Shown here: piece after piece, positions 8,661 to 18,404 of the stretch
How the letters are laid out: each line of letters opens with the position of its first letter
How positions within the stretch are numbered: position 1 is the first letter of the stretch
From: Fusobacterium varium
GTDB taxonomy: Bacteria > Fusobacteriota > Fusobacteriia > Fusobacteriales > Fusobacteriaceae
Direction: 5' to 3'
Assembly: GCA_002356455.1 (NCBI GenBank)
Contig: AP017968.1
Span: 2,790,001-2,854,000 of the forward strand
Length of the DNA stretch: 64,000 bases
Program-made: the position numbers and the translations under genes
Notes under the pieces: generated by a model
What the model saw: the letters and a program-made list of their open reading frames with translations, nothing else
Told to the model about the DNA's origin: nothing
Database searches by the model: none

Positions 8661-9140
8661 ATGGAAAAAAATAACAAGGAAAATATTTTGAAAAAAATTG
8701 AAACCATTGTTACACCAGTAATAAATGAAATGAAATTATCGCTTGTTGATATTGAATACCTTCAAGATGGAGGTTATTGGTATGTGAGAATATATGTCGA
8801 AAATCTGGAAGGTGATATAACTCTTGAAGATTGCGCAGCTATCAGCAATAAAATAGATGAAGACATAGATAAACTCATTGAACAAAGATTCTTTTTAGAA
8901 GTATCTTCTCCAGGGATTGAAAGACCTCTGAAAAAAATAGAAGACTATATCAGATTCAAAGGAGAAAAAGCCAAACTAAGTCTTAAACATAAAGTTGATG
9001 AAAAGAAAAACTTTGAAGGAATAATTGCAGACTGTAAAGATGGTATTATACATTTAGAAGTAGAAGATGAAAAAATAATGGAAATTCCCTTTTCAGAAGT
9101 AAGAAAAGCCAATCTTGTTTATGAATTTGAAGAATTTTAA
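8661..9140 (+). CDS. rimP: Ribosome maturation factor RimP
   Basis: 159 residues, the normal size. RimP helps assemble the 30S ribosomal subunit. It shows the YWYVRIYVE strand, the DCAAISNKIDE helix and the FLEVSSPGIERPL signature. I prefer the ATG at 8661 after GAGGTG; an in-frame GTG at 8646 lies inside that ribosome site. First gene of the conserved rimP-nusA-ylxR-infB-rbfA operon. Confidence 0.95.
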   Translation: MEKNNKENILKKIETIVTPVINEMKLSLVDIEYLQDGGYWYVRIYVENLEGDITLEDCAAISNKIDEDIDKLIEQRFFLEVSSPGIERPLKKIEDYIRFKGEKAKLSLKHKVDEKKNFEGIIADCKDGIIHLEVEDEKIMEIPFSEVRKANLVYEFEEF

Positions 9141-9169
9141 TAGAATTTTCAGGAGGTAATGAAAATAAT

Positions 9170-10255
9170 ATGAAGAGTAAAGACGCTAAAGTTTTTTTAG
9201 AAGCCCTAGATGAATTAGAAAGAGAAAAAGGAATAAGCAAAGAAAATCTTCTTTTGACTGTTGAACAAGCTCTTTTGGCAGCTTACAAAAAAAATCATGG
9301 TGAAGAGGAAAATGTAGAAGTTGAAATCAACAGAGAAACTGGTGATGTAAAACTTTATGAGGTTAAAACTGTTGTAGAAACTGAAGACCTTTATGATGCT
9401 GCTATTGAAATTTCTCTTGATGATGCTCAAGAAATTAAAAAGAGAGCTAAAGTTGGTGACATTGTAAGAATAGAAATCAATTGTGAAGAATTCAGAAGAA
9501 ACGCTATTCAAAATGGAAAACAAATTGTTATCCAAAAAGTAAGGGAAGCTGAAAGACAATATATTTATGACAGATTTAAAGGAAAAGAAAATGATATTAT
9601 TAATGGTATCATAAGAAGAATTGATGAAAAGAAAAATATTTTTGTTGAATTTGATGGTATAGAAGCTATTCTTCCAACAACTGAACAATCACCAGCAGAT
9701 ACTTACAGAGTAGGAGAAAGACTTAAAGTATTCCTTGCAGAAGTTGAAAAAACCAATAAATTCCCTAAAATAGTTATATCTAGAAAACATGAAGGATTAT
9801 TAAAAAAATTATTTGAACTTGAAATACCAGAAATCACATCTGGATTGATAGAAATTAAAGCAGTTGCAAGAGAAGCTGGTTCTAGAGCTAAAGTTGCTGT
9901 ATATTCAGCTGATCCTAATATTGATACTGTTGGGGCATGTATAGGACAAAAAGGTCTTAGAATAAAAAATATTGTCAATGAACTAAACGGCGAAAAAATA
10001 GATATTGTCATCTGGAAAGAATCTGTTGAAGAATTTGTTTCAGCAGTATTAAGTCCAGCTAAAGTAAAAAGTGTTGAAGTTATTGAGGCTGAAAATACAG
10101 CAAGAGTTATTGTTGATAATTCACAATTATCTCTAGCTATTGGTAAAAATGGTCAAAATGCTAGACTTGCTGCCAAATTAACTGGCATGAGAGTTGATAT
10201 AAAAACTGAAAATAGTTCTAAGGATGATTCTTTAGAAGGAGAACAAAGTGAGTAA
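9170..10255 (+). CDS. nusA: Transcription termination/antitermination factor NusA
   Basis: 361 residues. The order is an N-terminal RNA-polymerase-binding domain (about 1-125), an S1 domain (about 130-200, GIIRRIDEKKNIFVEF) and two KH domains (about 200-345, VGACIGQKGLRIKNI and LAIGKNGQNARLAAK). The C-terminal acidic repeats of enterobacterial NusA are missing, as is usual outside proteobacteria. It binds RNA polymerase and nascent RNA and modulates pausing, termination and antitermination. The start follows CAGGAGGTAATG. Its last 8 bases overlap the next gene. Confidence 0.97.
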   Translation: MKSKDAKVFLEALDELEREKGISKENLLLTVEQALLAAYKKNHGEEENVEVEINRETGDVKLYEVKTVVETEDLYDAAIEISLDDAQEIKKRAKVGDIVRIEINCEEFRRNAIQNGKQIVIQKVREAERQYIYDRFKGKENDIINGIIRRIDEKKNIFVEFDGIEAILPTTEQSPADTYRVGERLKVFLAEVEKTNKFPKIVISRKHEGLLKKLFELEIPEITSGLIEIKAVAREAGSRAKVAVYSADPNIDTVGACIGQKGLRIKNIVNELNGEKIDIVIWKESVEEFVSAVLSPAKVKSVEVIEAENTARVIVDNSQLSLAIGKNGQNARLAAKLTGMRVDIKTENSSKDDSLEGEQSE

Positions 10256-10775
10256 TCAGGATTTTCCAGAAAGAACTTGTTTAATTTGTAAGGATAAAAA
10301 AGATAAAAAAGATTTATTCAGACTGGTTAAAACAGGGGAAGATAAGTATGTTTTTGATGAAAAACAGAAGCAGCAAAGCAGAGGCTACTATGTCTGTAAA
10401 ACTCATGAATGTCTTCAAAGGCTAGCCAAGCATAAGAAGATAAAAATGAACACAGATGACCTGATGAAGATGTTGAATCTTTTGAAAAAGGGAGAAAAGG
10501 ACTATTTGAATATTTTGAAAGCAATGAAAAATTCACAAGTTTTATCTTTTGGAATGAATATGGTTTTAGATGAGATAGAACATACTCATTTTTTAGTTCT
10601 GGCACAGGATATAAGCGAAAAAAATGAAAAAAAACTTTTGCTTAAAGCTAAAGAATTAAATATAAACTTTGTTTATTTTGGAAATAAAAATCAACTTGGA
10701 GATATTTTTGGCAAAGATGAAGTAAGTGTTGTTGGTGTCAAAAATAAAAAAATAGCCCGTGGCCTCATAAATTAA
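10248..10775 (+). CDS. ylxR: YlxR-L7Ae fusion RNA-binding protein
   Basis: 175 residues in two parts. Residues about 5-75 are a YlxR (DUF448) domain with PERTCLICKDKKDK and SRGYYVCKTHECL. Residues about 80-175 resemble the L7Ae/YlxQ fold, a small RNA-binding domain, with FLVLAQDISEKNEKKLL and VKNKKIARGLIN. In Bacillus the two are separate adjacent genes (ylxR, ylxQ). YlxR has been linked to RNase P modulation and gene regulation; the fused product probably binds RNA. The start is GTG, overlapping the end of nusA by 8 bases with GGAG upstream, so translation is likely coupled. Confidence 0.88.
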   Translation: MSNQDFPERTCLICKDKKDKKDLFRLVKTGEDKYVFDEKQKQQSRGYYVCKTHECLQRLAKHKKIKMNTDDLMKMLNLLKKGEKDYLNILKAMKNSQVLSFGMNMVLDEIEHTHFLVLAQDISEKNEKKLLLKAKELNINFVYFGNKNQLGDIFGKDEVSVVGVKNKKIARGLIN

Positions 10776-10795
10776 CCTAATTTAGGAGGTAATTA

Positions 10796-13033
10796 ATGAA
10801 AGTAAGAGTACATGAATTAGCTAAAAAATATGATATGGGAAATAAAGAATTTTTAAATCTTTTAAAGGATGATATTAAAATTACAGTTTCTTCTCATCTC
10901 TCTGGTTTAGCTGAAGAAGATGTGAAAAAAATAGATAAATATTTTAAAAATATAAATAATAAAGAAGAAGTAATTGTGAAGCCTGAAAAAACGACTTCAA
11001 ATGGAAAAGGAGATAGTTTGAATAAAAAGGTTGTAGAAGTAGAAACAGATGATGATATATTTGAAGAAGAAGGATTAGGTAATGGTAAAAAATCTCAGCA
11101 AATAAAAATTGGAAAAGATAAGAAAAACTGGAAGGGAGCTAAACCAGCTTCTGGAGAAAAATCTAATGAAGATGAAAAATCTAAAAAAAATAAAAAGAAA
11201 AAAGGAAGAAGAACTGACTTTGTTATGAAAACAGTTGAGAATACTGGTTCTGAAACTATTGAAGAGGATGGAGTAAAAATAATTAAAGTAAGAGGAGAAA
11301 TCACTTTAGGTGATTTTGCATCAAGACTTGGTGTAGGAAGTGCTGAAATAATAAAAAAACTTTTCCTTAAGGGACAAATGCTTACTATCAACAGTCCCAT
11401 ATCAATGGAAATGGCTGAAGAAATAGCTATGGATTATGATGCATTAGTTGAAAAGGAAGAAGAAGTAGAATTAGAATTTGGAGAAAAATTTGCTCTTGAA
11501 CTTGAAGATAAAGATGAAGATCTTGTTGAAAGACCACCTGTAATAACTATCATGGGACACGTTGACCATGGTAAAACATCATTACTAGACGCCATTAGAG
11601 CAAGTAATGTAGTATCTGGAGAAGATGGTGGAATCACTCAAAAAATTGGTGCTTATCAAGTTATCAAGAGTGGTAAAAAAATCACTTTTGTTGATACTCC
11701 TGGACATGAAGCTTTTACTGATATGAGAGCCAGAGGAGCACAAGTTACTGATATTGCTATATTAGTTGTTGCTGCAGATGATGGAGTTATGCCGCAAACA
11801 ATTGAAGCTCTATCACATGCAAAAGCTGCTAATGTTCCTATTATTGTTGCAGTTAATAAAATTGATAAACCAGAGGCTAATCCTCAAAAAGTAAAACAAG
11901 AACTCATGGAACATGGACTTGTTTCTATTGAATGGGGAGGAGATACTGAATTTGTTGAAGTATCTGCTAAAAAACAATTAAATCTTGATACATTGCTTGA
12001 TACTATACTTATCACAGCTGAAATTCTTGAACTTAAAGCTAACCCTAAAAAAAGAGCTAAGGGAGTTGTTCTTGAATCAAAACTTGACCCTAAAGTTGGG
12101 CCTATTGCGGATATACTTGTTCAAGAAGGTACATTAAAAATAGGTGATGTCATAGTTGCTGGAGAAGTTTATGGTAAAGTAAGAGCATTAATTAATGATA
12201 GAGGAGAAAGAGTAGAAAAAGTAGAGCTTTCACAGCCAGCTGAAATTATTGGATTCAATCAAGTTCCTCAAGCTGGAGATACTATGTATGTTATTCAAAA
12301 TGAACAACATGCAAAAAGAATTGTTGAAGAAGTTGCTAAAGAAAGAAAACTTTCTGAAACAAGTAAAAAAACTATTTCACTTGAATCATTATCAGAGCAA
12401 TTTGATCATGAAAATCTTAAAGAACTTAACCTTGTATTAAGAGCAGATTCAAGAGGTTCTGTAGAAGCATTAAGAGAATCATTAATGAAACTTTCTACTA
12501 ATGAAGTAGCTGTTAATATTATCCAAGCTGCCTCTGGAGCTATCACAGAAAGTGATGTTAAACTTGCTGAAGTTTCAAATGCTATTATAATAGGTTTCCA
12601 CGTAAGACCTACTACAAAAGCTATAAAAGAAGCTGATCTCAATGGTGTAGAAATAAGAACTTCAAATATAATCTATCATATTACTGAAGATATAGAAAAA
12701 GCCTTAACTGGTATGCTTGAACCTGAATTTAAAGAAATATACCTAGGAAGAATTGAAATCAAAAAAGTATTTAAAGTTTCTAAAGTTGGAAATATAGCTG
12801 GATGTGTTGTTGTTGATGGAAAAGTTAAAAATGATTCAAACATCAGAATATTAAGAGATGGAATAGTTATGTATGAAGGAAAACTTTCTTCATTGAAAAG
12901 ATATAAAGATGATGCTAAAGAAGTAGTTGCTGGACAAGAATGCGGACTTGGAGTAGAGAATTTCAATGATATCAAAGAAGGCGATATTGTTGAAGCATTT
13001 GAAATTCAAGAAATTAAAAGAACTCTGAAATAA
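10796..13033 (+). CDS. infB: Translation initiation factor IF-2
   Basis: 745 residues. A short IF2N domain at the N-terminus ([18 protein letters not shown]), a lysine-rich linker (about 60-145), a second IF2N-like segment, then the GTPase domain from about 248: P-loop [12 protein letters not shown], switch [10 protein letters not shown], base-recognition NKID and SAKK. Domains II, III and C follow to the end. It places initiator tRNA on the 30S subunit and promotes subunit joining. The ribosome site TAGGAGG lies 6 bases upstream. The 20-base gap after ylxR fits an operon. Confidence 0.98.
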   Translation: MKVRVHELAKKYDMGNKEFLNLLKDDIKITVSSHLSGLAEEDVKKIDKYFKNINNKEEVIVKPEKTTSNGKGDSLNKKVVEVETDDDIFEEEGLGNGKKSQQIKIGKDKKNWKGAKPASGEKSNEDEKSKKNKKKKGRRTDFVMKTVENTGSETIEEDGVKIIKVRGEITLGDFASRLGVGSAEIIKKLFLKGQMLTINSPISMEMAEEIAMDYDALVEKEEEVELEFGEKFALELEDKDEDLVERPPVITIMGHVDHGKTSLLDAIRASNVVSGEDGGITQKIGAYQVIKSGKKITFVDTPGHEAFTDMRARGAQVTDIAILVVAADDGVMPQTIEALSHAKAANVPIIVAVNKIDKPEANPQKVKQELMEHGLVSIEWGGDTEFVEVSAKKQLNLDTLLDTILITAEILELKANPKKRAKGVVLESKLDPKVGPIADILVQEGTLKIGDVIVAGEVYGKVRALINDRGERVEKVELSQPAEIIGFNQVPQAGDTMYVIQNEQHAKRIVEEVAKERKLSETSKKTISLESLSEQFDHENLKELNLVLRADSRGSVEALRESLMKLSTNEVAVNIIQAASGAITESDVKLAEVSNAIIIGFHVRPTTKAIKEADLNGVEIRTSNIIYHITEDIEKALTGMLEPEFKEIYLGRIEIKKVFKVSKVGNIAGCVVVDGKVKNDSNIRILRDGIVMYEGKLSSLKRYKDDAKEVVAGQECGLGVENFNDIKEGDIVEAFEIQEIKRTLK

Positions 13034-13071
13034 CTAGATCAATAGTTCATATAGAAAGAGAGTGATAAAAA

Positions 13072-13419
13072 ATGAAAAGACAAAGATTGGCAGGAATAGA
13101 AAAAGAAATGGCTAGAGTTATATCTCAAGCTCTTCTTGAAGAAGTAAAAAATCCAAAAATAAAAGGTATTGTATCAGTTACAAGTGTACATGTTACTGAA
13201 GATTTAAAATTTGCAGATGTATTTTTCAGTATAATGGGTCAAGAAAATATAAATGCTGATGAAGTATTGGAAGGATTAAATCAAATCAAAGGATTTTTAA
13301 GAAAAAGAGTAGCTGAAGAAATCGAAATCAGATATATTCCAGAAATAAGAGTTAAAATAGATGACTCTATTGAACATGCAGTAAAAATATCAAAACTTTT
13401 AAATGATTTAAAAAGGTAG
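13072..13419 (+). CDS. rbfA: 30S ribosome-binding factor RbfA
   Basis: 115 residues with the KH-like RbfA fold. It opens KRQRLAGIEKEMARVIS and contains the conserved VTSVHVTEDLKFADVFFS and LRKRVAEEIEIRYIPEIRVKIDDSIEHA. It takes part in late maturation of the 16S rRNA 5' end. It lies in the usual place after infB; seven bases separate it from recJ. Confidence 0.96.
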   Translation: MKRQRLAGIEKEMARVISQALLEEVKNPKIKGIVSVTSVHVTEDLKFADVFFSIMGQENINADEVLEGLNQIKGFLRKRVAEEIEIRYIPEIRVKIDDSIEHAVKISKLLNDLKR

Positions 13420-13426
13420 TGGTATA

Positions 13427-15145
13427 ATGCATTGGGAATATAGTTCGCTACCTCAGACTCTTATTGATACTAAGGCTGCTCAATGGAAGAAGAATAGATT
13501 ACTTACTACCTTACTACTCAATAGAGGCTTTGAAGATGGAAAAAAAGCAGATGAATTTATAAGCCCAAAAATTTCTGATTTTAGAGACCCTTTTAAATTT
13601 GAAAAAATGGAAAAAGTAGTAGATAAAATTTTAGAAAAAAGAGAAAAAAAGGAAAAAGTTTTTATTTATGGAGATTATGACGTTGATGGAATCACAGCAG
13701 CTGTATTTCTTGTTCTAGTCTTCAGAAACATTGGAATAGAAGTAGACTATTACATTCCTAACCGAATGGAAGAAGGCTATGGGCTGGATAAAAAAACCAT
13801 TGACTTTATTAACACAGAAAATGGAAAGCTGGTTATCACTGTTGATACTGGTGTCAATTCTATAGAAGATGTAAAATATGCAGAGAGTTTAGGGATAGAT
13901 GTGATAGTTACTGATCATCACAAAAGTATAAAAGAGGAGGAAGATGATCATCTCCTTCTCTTAAATCCCAAATTAAGTGATACTTATGAGTTTAAATATC
14001 TATCTGGTGCTGGAGTTGCTTTAAAAGTAGCTCAAGGTGTATATCAAAAATTAAAAATTGATATAAAAGATTTATATCAATATATGGATATAGTAATGAT
14101 TGGAACTGTTGCTGATGTCGTTCCTATGACTGATGAAAATAGGATAATAATAAAACAAGGTCTTCGAGCTTTGAAAAAAACTAAAGTAAAAGGGCTTATG
14201 TATCTTTTGAAATATCTTAAATTTCAAAATAAGACTATAAATACAACTGATGTAAGTTATTTCATATCTCCTCTAATTAATTCTCTTGGAAGAATAGGTG
14301 TTTCTAAAATGGGAGCTGATTTTTTCTTAAAAGAGGATGACTTTGAAATATATAATATAATAGAGGAAATGAAAAAATCAAATAAGAAAAGAAGAGAGCT
14401 TGAAAAAAATATATATGATGAAGCCAACCAGGAAATTGCAAAAATAGGAATAAAAAATCTTAAATGTATATTTTTAAGTTCTGAAAAGTGGCATCCTGGA
14501 GTTATTGGTGTTGTATCTTCAAGATTAAGTGTTAAGTATAATATACCTGTAACACTTGTTGCCTTCAAAGATGAAATTGGAAAAGCATCTTGCAGAAGTA
14601 TAAAAGGAATAAGTGTTTTCAATATATTTCAGAAAATGGGTAAAAAACTTGTCAGATTTGGTGGTCATGACCTTGCTGCTGGCTTTATAGTAAAAGCTGA
14701 AAACCTTGAAGAAGTAAAAAATATTTTTGAAGCAAGTATAGAAAATATAAAAATAGAGAAAGAAAAAAAGAGTTTGAAAATAGATGCAGAATATTCTATT
14801 GAAAACATTGATGAAGATATGTTTGAAACTATGGAAAGTATATCTCCATATGGACTTGAAAATCCACATCCTTTATTTATTGATAGAGAACTTTCTTTTG
14901 AAAATATCAAAAAATTTGGTGTAGATGAAAGACACTTTAATGGAATAATAAGAAAAAATGGAAAAAATTACCATATGGTAGCATTTGATTTAGGTCATAA
15001 AATAAATGAAATAGAAGCTAAAATTCAAAAGTTTGATATTGTTTATTATCCTGAAAAAACTCTATATAGAGGAGAAGAAATTTTCCAGATAAGGATAAAA
15101 GATATTAAAATAAAAGATGATTTTTATGAAATTTTTACTAAATAG
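13427..15145 (+). CDS. recJ: Single-stranded-DNA exonuclease RecJ
   Basis: 572 residues. DHH phosphoesterase motifs are clear: VFIYGDYDVDGITAA (motif I, about 80-95), VTVDTGVN, VIVTDHH (motif III) and IGTVADVVPM. The DHHA1 domain follows with a conserved CRSIKGISVF and RFGGHDLAAGF. The C-terminal OB-like domain is present. It degrades single-stranded DNA 5' to 3' in recombination and repair. Its place between rbfA and tig puts repair in the translation operon. The start ATG follows AGGTAGTGGTATA. Confidence 0.95.
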   Translation: MHWEYSSLPQTLIDTKAAQWKKNRLLTTLLLNRGFEDGKKADEFISPKISDFRDPFKFEKMEKVVDKILEKREKKEKVFIYGDYDVDGITAAVFLVLVFRNIGIEVDYYIPNRMEEGYGLDKKTIDFINTENGKLVITVDTGVNSIEDVKYAESLGIDVIVTDHHKSIKEEEDDHLLLLNPKLSDTYEFKYLSGAGVALKVAQGVYQKLKIDIKDLYQYMDIVMIGTVADVVPMTDENRIIIKQGLRALKKTKVKGLMYLLKYLKFQNKTINTTDVSYFISPLINSLGRIGVSKMGADFFLKEDDFEIYNIIEEMKKSNKKRRELEKNIYDEANQEIAKIGIKNLKCIFLSSEKWHPGVIGVVSSRLSVKYNIPVTLVAFKDEIGKASCRSIKGISVFNIFQKMGKKLVRFGGHDLAAGFIVKAENLEEVKNIFEASIENIKIEKEKKSLKIDAEYSIENIDEDMFETMESISPYGLENPHPLFIDRELSFENIKKFGVDERHFNGIIRKNGKNYHMVAFDLGHKINEIEAKIQKFDIVYYPEKTLYRGEEIFQIRIKDIKIKDDFYEIFTK

Positions 15146-15159
15146 ATCAAGGAGGAAAA

Positions 15160-16446
15160 ATGAAACACGAAATCAAAAAATTAGAAAACTCAGCAGTAGA
15201 AATTAAAATTTCTCTTACTGCTGAAGAAGTAAATCCTATCAAAAATGAGGTATTAGCAGAACTTGCAAGCAAAGCTGAAGTTCCTGGATTTAGAAAAGGA
15301 AAAGCTCCTCTAGACAAAGTTGAAGCTCAATTCAAAGATGCTTTAAAAGAGGAAGTTACTGAGAAAGTTTTACATAAATATTATGAAGAAGTGGTAAAAG
15401 CTGAAAACATCATGCCTATCAGTTATATTCATAGTTTAGTAACTAACCTTACTGATACTTTTGATCTTACTTTCAAAGTTGACATATATCCAACTGTTGA
15501 ATTAGGAGAATACAAAGGATTAGAAGCTGAAAAAGAAACTTTTGAAATGAAAGAAGAAATTTTAAATAAAGAACTTGAAATTATGGTAAACAGTAAATCT
15601 AAATTAGAAGATACTGAAGCTGGACATAAAGCTGAAATGGGGGATACTGTTGATCTTGCTTTTGAAGGTTTTGTAGATGGAGTTCCTTTTGAAGGAGGAA
15701 AATCTGAGTCTCATACTTTAAAATTAGGTTCTAAAATGTTTATTGATAATTTTGAGGATCAATTAGTTGGTTATACAGCTGGTCAAGAAGGAGAAATTAA
15801 TGTAACTTTCCCTGAGCAATATCATGCTGCTGATCTTGCTGGAAAACCTGCTGTTTTCAAGGTTAAAATCAACGCTATCAAAAAACTTGTTGTTCCTGAA
15901 TTAAATGAAGAATTAGCTAAAGAATTAGGATTTGAATCTATTGAAGATCTTAAAGCTAAAAAAACTGAAGAAATTAAGGCTAGAGAAGAAGCTAGAATAA
16001 AAAATGAGTACATTGGTAAATTATTAGATAAAGTTGCTGCTAATTCTAAAGTAGAAGTTCCTTTCTCAATGGTAGCTACTGAAGTTAAAAATAGAATTTC
16101 TGAAATGGAAAATCAACTTTCAGCTCAAGGTATTGGAATGGATATGTACCTACAAATGACTGGAATGGATAGAGCTAAATTAGAAAACCAAATTGCACCT
16201 ATGGCTGCTGGAAAAGTAAAAGTTGATCTTATACTTGAAGCTATAGCTAAAGCTGAAAACTTAGAAGTTTCTGAAGAGGAAATTACTGCTAAAATGACTG
16301 AAGTTGCTAGATACTATGGAATGGATCTTGCTAAATTAGAAGAAGAATTAAAAGCTCATAATAACTATGATAATTTTAAATATACATTAAAAGGTGAATG
16401 TATGATGCAAAAAGCAATTGATCTTTTAGTTGAAACTGCAAAATAA
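15160..16446 (+). CDS. tig: Trigger factor, ribosome-associated chaperone and prolyl isomerase
   Basis: 428 residues, normal length. The N-terminal ribosome-binding domain has the signature PGFRKGKAPLDKV at about 42-54. An FKBP-like prolyl isomerase domain follows (about 150-235; GDTVDLAFEGFVDGVPFEGG), then the helical C-terminal chaperone domain. It binds nascent chains at the ribosome exit. Fourteen bases after recJ with AAGGAGG in front. It is followed by the clpP-clpX-lon protein quality-control genes. Confidence 0.97.
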   Translation: MKHEIKKLENSAVEIKISLTAEEVNPIKNEVLAELASKAEVPGFRKGKAPLDKVEAQFKDALKEEVTEKVLHKYYEEVVKAENIMPISYIHSLVTNLTDTFDLTFKVDIYPTVELGEYKGLEAEKETFEMKEEILNKELEIMVNSKSKLEDTEAGHKAEMGDTVDLAFEGFVDGVPFEGGKSESHTLKLGSKMFIDNFEDQLVGYTAGQEGEINVTFPEQYHAADLAGKPAVFKVKINAIKKLVVPELNEELAKELGFESIEDLKAKKTEEIKAREEARIKNEYIGKLLDKVAANSKVEVPFSMVATEVKNRISEMENQLSAQGIGMDMYLQMTGMDRAKLENQIAPMAAGKVKVDLILEAIAKAENLEVSEEEITAKMTEVARYYGMDLAKLEEELKAHNNYDNFKYTLKGECMMQKAIDLLVETAK

Positions 16447-16457
16447 TAATTTTAATA

Positions 16458-16487
16458 CTATAGGAAGCAGCAAGCTGCTTCCTATAG
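16458..16487 (+). repeat. Perfect 13-bp hairpin between tig and clpP
   Basis: CTATAGGAAGCAG and CTGCTTCCTATAG form a perfect 13-bp stem closed by the tetraloop CAAG. There is no U-run after it, so on this strand it is either an RNA-processing or stability signal at the end of the tig mRNA or a weak terminator. It is followed at once by a second, all-AU stem. Confidence 0.7.
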
Positions 16488-16490
16488 CTT

Positions 16491-16545
16491 AAATAAATAA
16501 TAAAATGATAGAAATTTCCATTATTTTATTATTTATTTAAGGAGG
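16491..16545 (+). promoter_or_regulatory. All-AU 16-bp stem ending at the clpP ribosome binding site
   Basis: The arm AAATAAATAATAAAAT (16491-16506) is perfectly complementary to ATTTTATTATTTATTT (16523-16538), with a 16-base loop. The clpP ribosome site AAGGAGG (16539-16545) follows the stem without a gap, and the ATG is 8 bases further. A helix made only of A-U pairs next to the SD of a protease gene could melt with temperature or act as a ribosome standby or degradation barrier. This is structure seen plus function inferred. Confidence 0.6.
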
Positions 16546-16553
16546 TAATATTT

Positions 16554-17129
16554 ATGTATAGTCCAACAGTAGTAGAAAGCACAGGTAGATCAGAAAGGGC
16601 CTATGATATATATTCAAGACTTTTAAAAGACAGGATAATATTTTTAGGAACAGAAATAGATGATAATGTAGCAAATGCAATTGTTGCACAACTTCTTTTT
16701 CTTGAAGCTGAAGATCCTGACAAAGATATTATCATGTATATAAATAGTCCTGGTGGAGTAGTAACAGCAGGAATGGCTATATATGATACTATGAATTATA
16801 TAAAACCTGATGTACAGACTGTTTGTATTGGTCAGGCAGCAAGCATGGGGGCTCTTCTTTTAGGTGCTGGAGCAAAAGGGAAAAGATACGCTTTAGAACA
16901 TTCTAGAATAATGATACACCAACCTTTAGGTGGAGCAAGAGGTCAGGCTACTGATATAGAAATACAGGCAAAAGAAATATTAAGAATGAAAGAAATGCTG
17001 TCTCAAATATTGGCTGACTGCACAGGAAAGTCACTTTCAGAAATCATAACTGATACAGAAAGAGATAATTATATGTCAGCTGAAGAAGCAAAAAATTATG
17101 GTCTTATTGACCAAGTCTTTAAAAAATAA
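16554..17129 (+). CDS. clpP: ATP-dependent Clp protease proteolytic subunit
   Basis: 191 residues of serine peptidase family S14. Catalytic Ser lies in [12 protein letters not shown], His in MIHQPLGG and Asp in the [10 protein letters not shown] segment. The N-terminal [16 protein letters not shown] is typical. Forms the 14-subunit barrel that degrades proteins delivered by ClpX, which is encoded 11 bases downstream. The start follows AAGGAGG at 16539. Confidence 0.98.
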   Translation: MYSPTVVESTGRSERAYDIYSRLLKDRIIFLGTEIDDNVANAIVAQLLFLEAEDPDKDIIMYINSPGGVVTAGMAIYDTMNYIKPDVQTVCIGQAASMGALLLGAGAKGKRYALEHSRIMIHQPLGGARGQATDIEIQAKEILRMKEMLSQILADCTGKSLSEIITDTERDNYMSAEEAKNYGLIDQVFKK

Positions 17130-17140
17130 AGGAGAATGAT

Positions 17141-18391
17141 ATGAGTAAAAAAGCTAGATGTTCCTTCTGTGGAAGTACTGAAAATGAAGTTTCTAAATTA
17201 TTCAGTGGAATAGATGGAGCTCTTATCTGTGACAGATGTATAGAAAGCTGTTTTGATATCCTTGAACTTTCTAACGAAAAAATGGGAGAAAAACTTCCAG
17301 AAGATATATCAACAGATTCTCTTTTGACACCAAAGGAGATAAAAGAAAAACTTGATGAATATGTAATTGGGCAGGATGAAACAAAGAAAATCCTTTCAGT
17401 TGCCGTATATAATCATTACAAAAGAATATTAGATAAAAATAACTATGGAGAAGAGGATAACAATGTAGAACTTCAAAAATCTAATGTCCTTTTAATTGGA
17501 CCTACTGGTTCTGGCAAAACTCTTCTGGCACAAACACTTGCAAGATGTTTAAGTGTGCCTTTTGCAATAGCTGATGCTACTACTCTTACTGAAGCTGGAT
17601 ATGTAGGAGATGATGTTGAGAATGTATTAGTAAGACTTCTTCAAGCTGCTGATTATGATGTTGAAGCGGCTGAGAGAGGAATTATTTATATAGATGAAAT
17701 AGATAAAATAGCAAGAAAATCAGAAAATGTATCTATTACAAGAGATGTTTCTGGTGAAGGTGTACAGCAGTCTCTTCTGAAAATAATAGAAGGAACTAAA
17801 TCGCAGGTACCACCTCAAGGTGGGAGAAAGCATCCTAATCAGGAGCTTATCGAAATAGATACAGCAAATATCCTCTTTATAGTAGGAGGAGCATTTGAAG
17901 GACTTGAAAAAGTAATAAAATCAAGAACTAATAAAAAAGTTATAGGTTTTGGTGCTGATGTCAAGAGTGAAACTGAAGAAAAAGTTGGAGAAGTATTTGT
18001 AAAAGTTTTGCCAGAAGATTTGGTAAGACAGGGAATAATTCCTGAATTAGTAGGAAGACTTCCAGTTATAACTACTTTGAAGGATCTTGATGAAGGAGCT
18101 CTTATCAGAATACTTACAGAACCTAAAAATGCAATTGTTAAACAATATAAAAAACTGTTTAATTTAGAAGGAGTAGATTTAGAGTTTACTCCAGAAGCAC
18201 TAAAAAAAATCGCCGTTCTTGCCCTCGAGAGAAAAATTGGAGCAAGAGGTCTTAGAGCAATAATAGAACAAACTATGCTTGAATTAATGTATGAAGTTCC
18301 TTCTGATGATTCAATTACTAAGGTTACAATTGGAGAAGAAGCTGTCCTTGATTCAACAAAAGCTATTATTGAAAAAGAACAAAAAAATTAG
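17141..18391 (+). CDS. clpX: Clp protease ATP-binding subunit ClpX
   Basis: 416 residues. The N-terminal zinc-binding domain has CSFCGS and CDRCIESC. The AAA+ module has Walker [13 protein letters not shown], Walker [11 protein letters not shown], a pore loop GYVGDDVE and sensor 2 GARGLRAI. Unfolds tagged substrates and feeds them to ClpP. Operon clpP-clpX-lon: 13 bases to lon. Confidence 0.98.
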   Translation: MSKKARCSFCGSTENEVSKLFSGIDGALICDRCIESCFDILELSNEKMGEKLPEDISTDSLLTPKEIKEKLDEYVIGQDETKKILSVAVYNHYKRILDKNNYGEEDNNVELQKSNVLLIGPTGSGKTLLAQTLARCLSVPFAIADATTLTEAGYVGDDVENVLVRLLQAADYDVEAAERGIIYIDEIDKIARKSENVSITRDVSGEGVQQSLLKIIEGTKSQVPPQGGRKHPNQELIEIDTANILFIVGGAFEGLEKVIKSRTNKKVIGFGADVKSETEEKVGEVFVKVLPEDLVRQGIIPELVGRLPVITTLKDLDEGALIRILTEPKNAIVKQYKKLFNLEGVDLEFTPEALKKIAVLALERKIGARGLRAIIEQTMLELMYEVPSDDSITKVTIGEEAVLDSTKAIIEKEQKN

Positions 18392-18404
18392 GAGGGATAA
18401 CTTT

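Noticed and set aside
9215-9688. 157-codon minus-strand frame opposite nusA
   Set aside because: It is antisense to a well-supported gene, Phe/Asn/Ser-rich, without a ribosome site.
14525-14869. 114-codon minus-strand frame opposite recJ
   Set aside because: Antisense shadow of recJ with a low-complexity product.
16440-16550. CIRCE (HrcA) or CtsR operator before clpP
   Set aside because: Neither the TTAGCACTC-n9-GAGTGCTAA element nor the GGTCAAA repeat is there; only the hairpins described.
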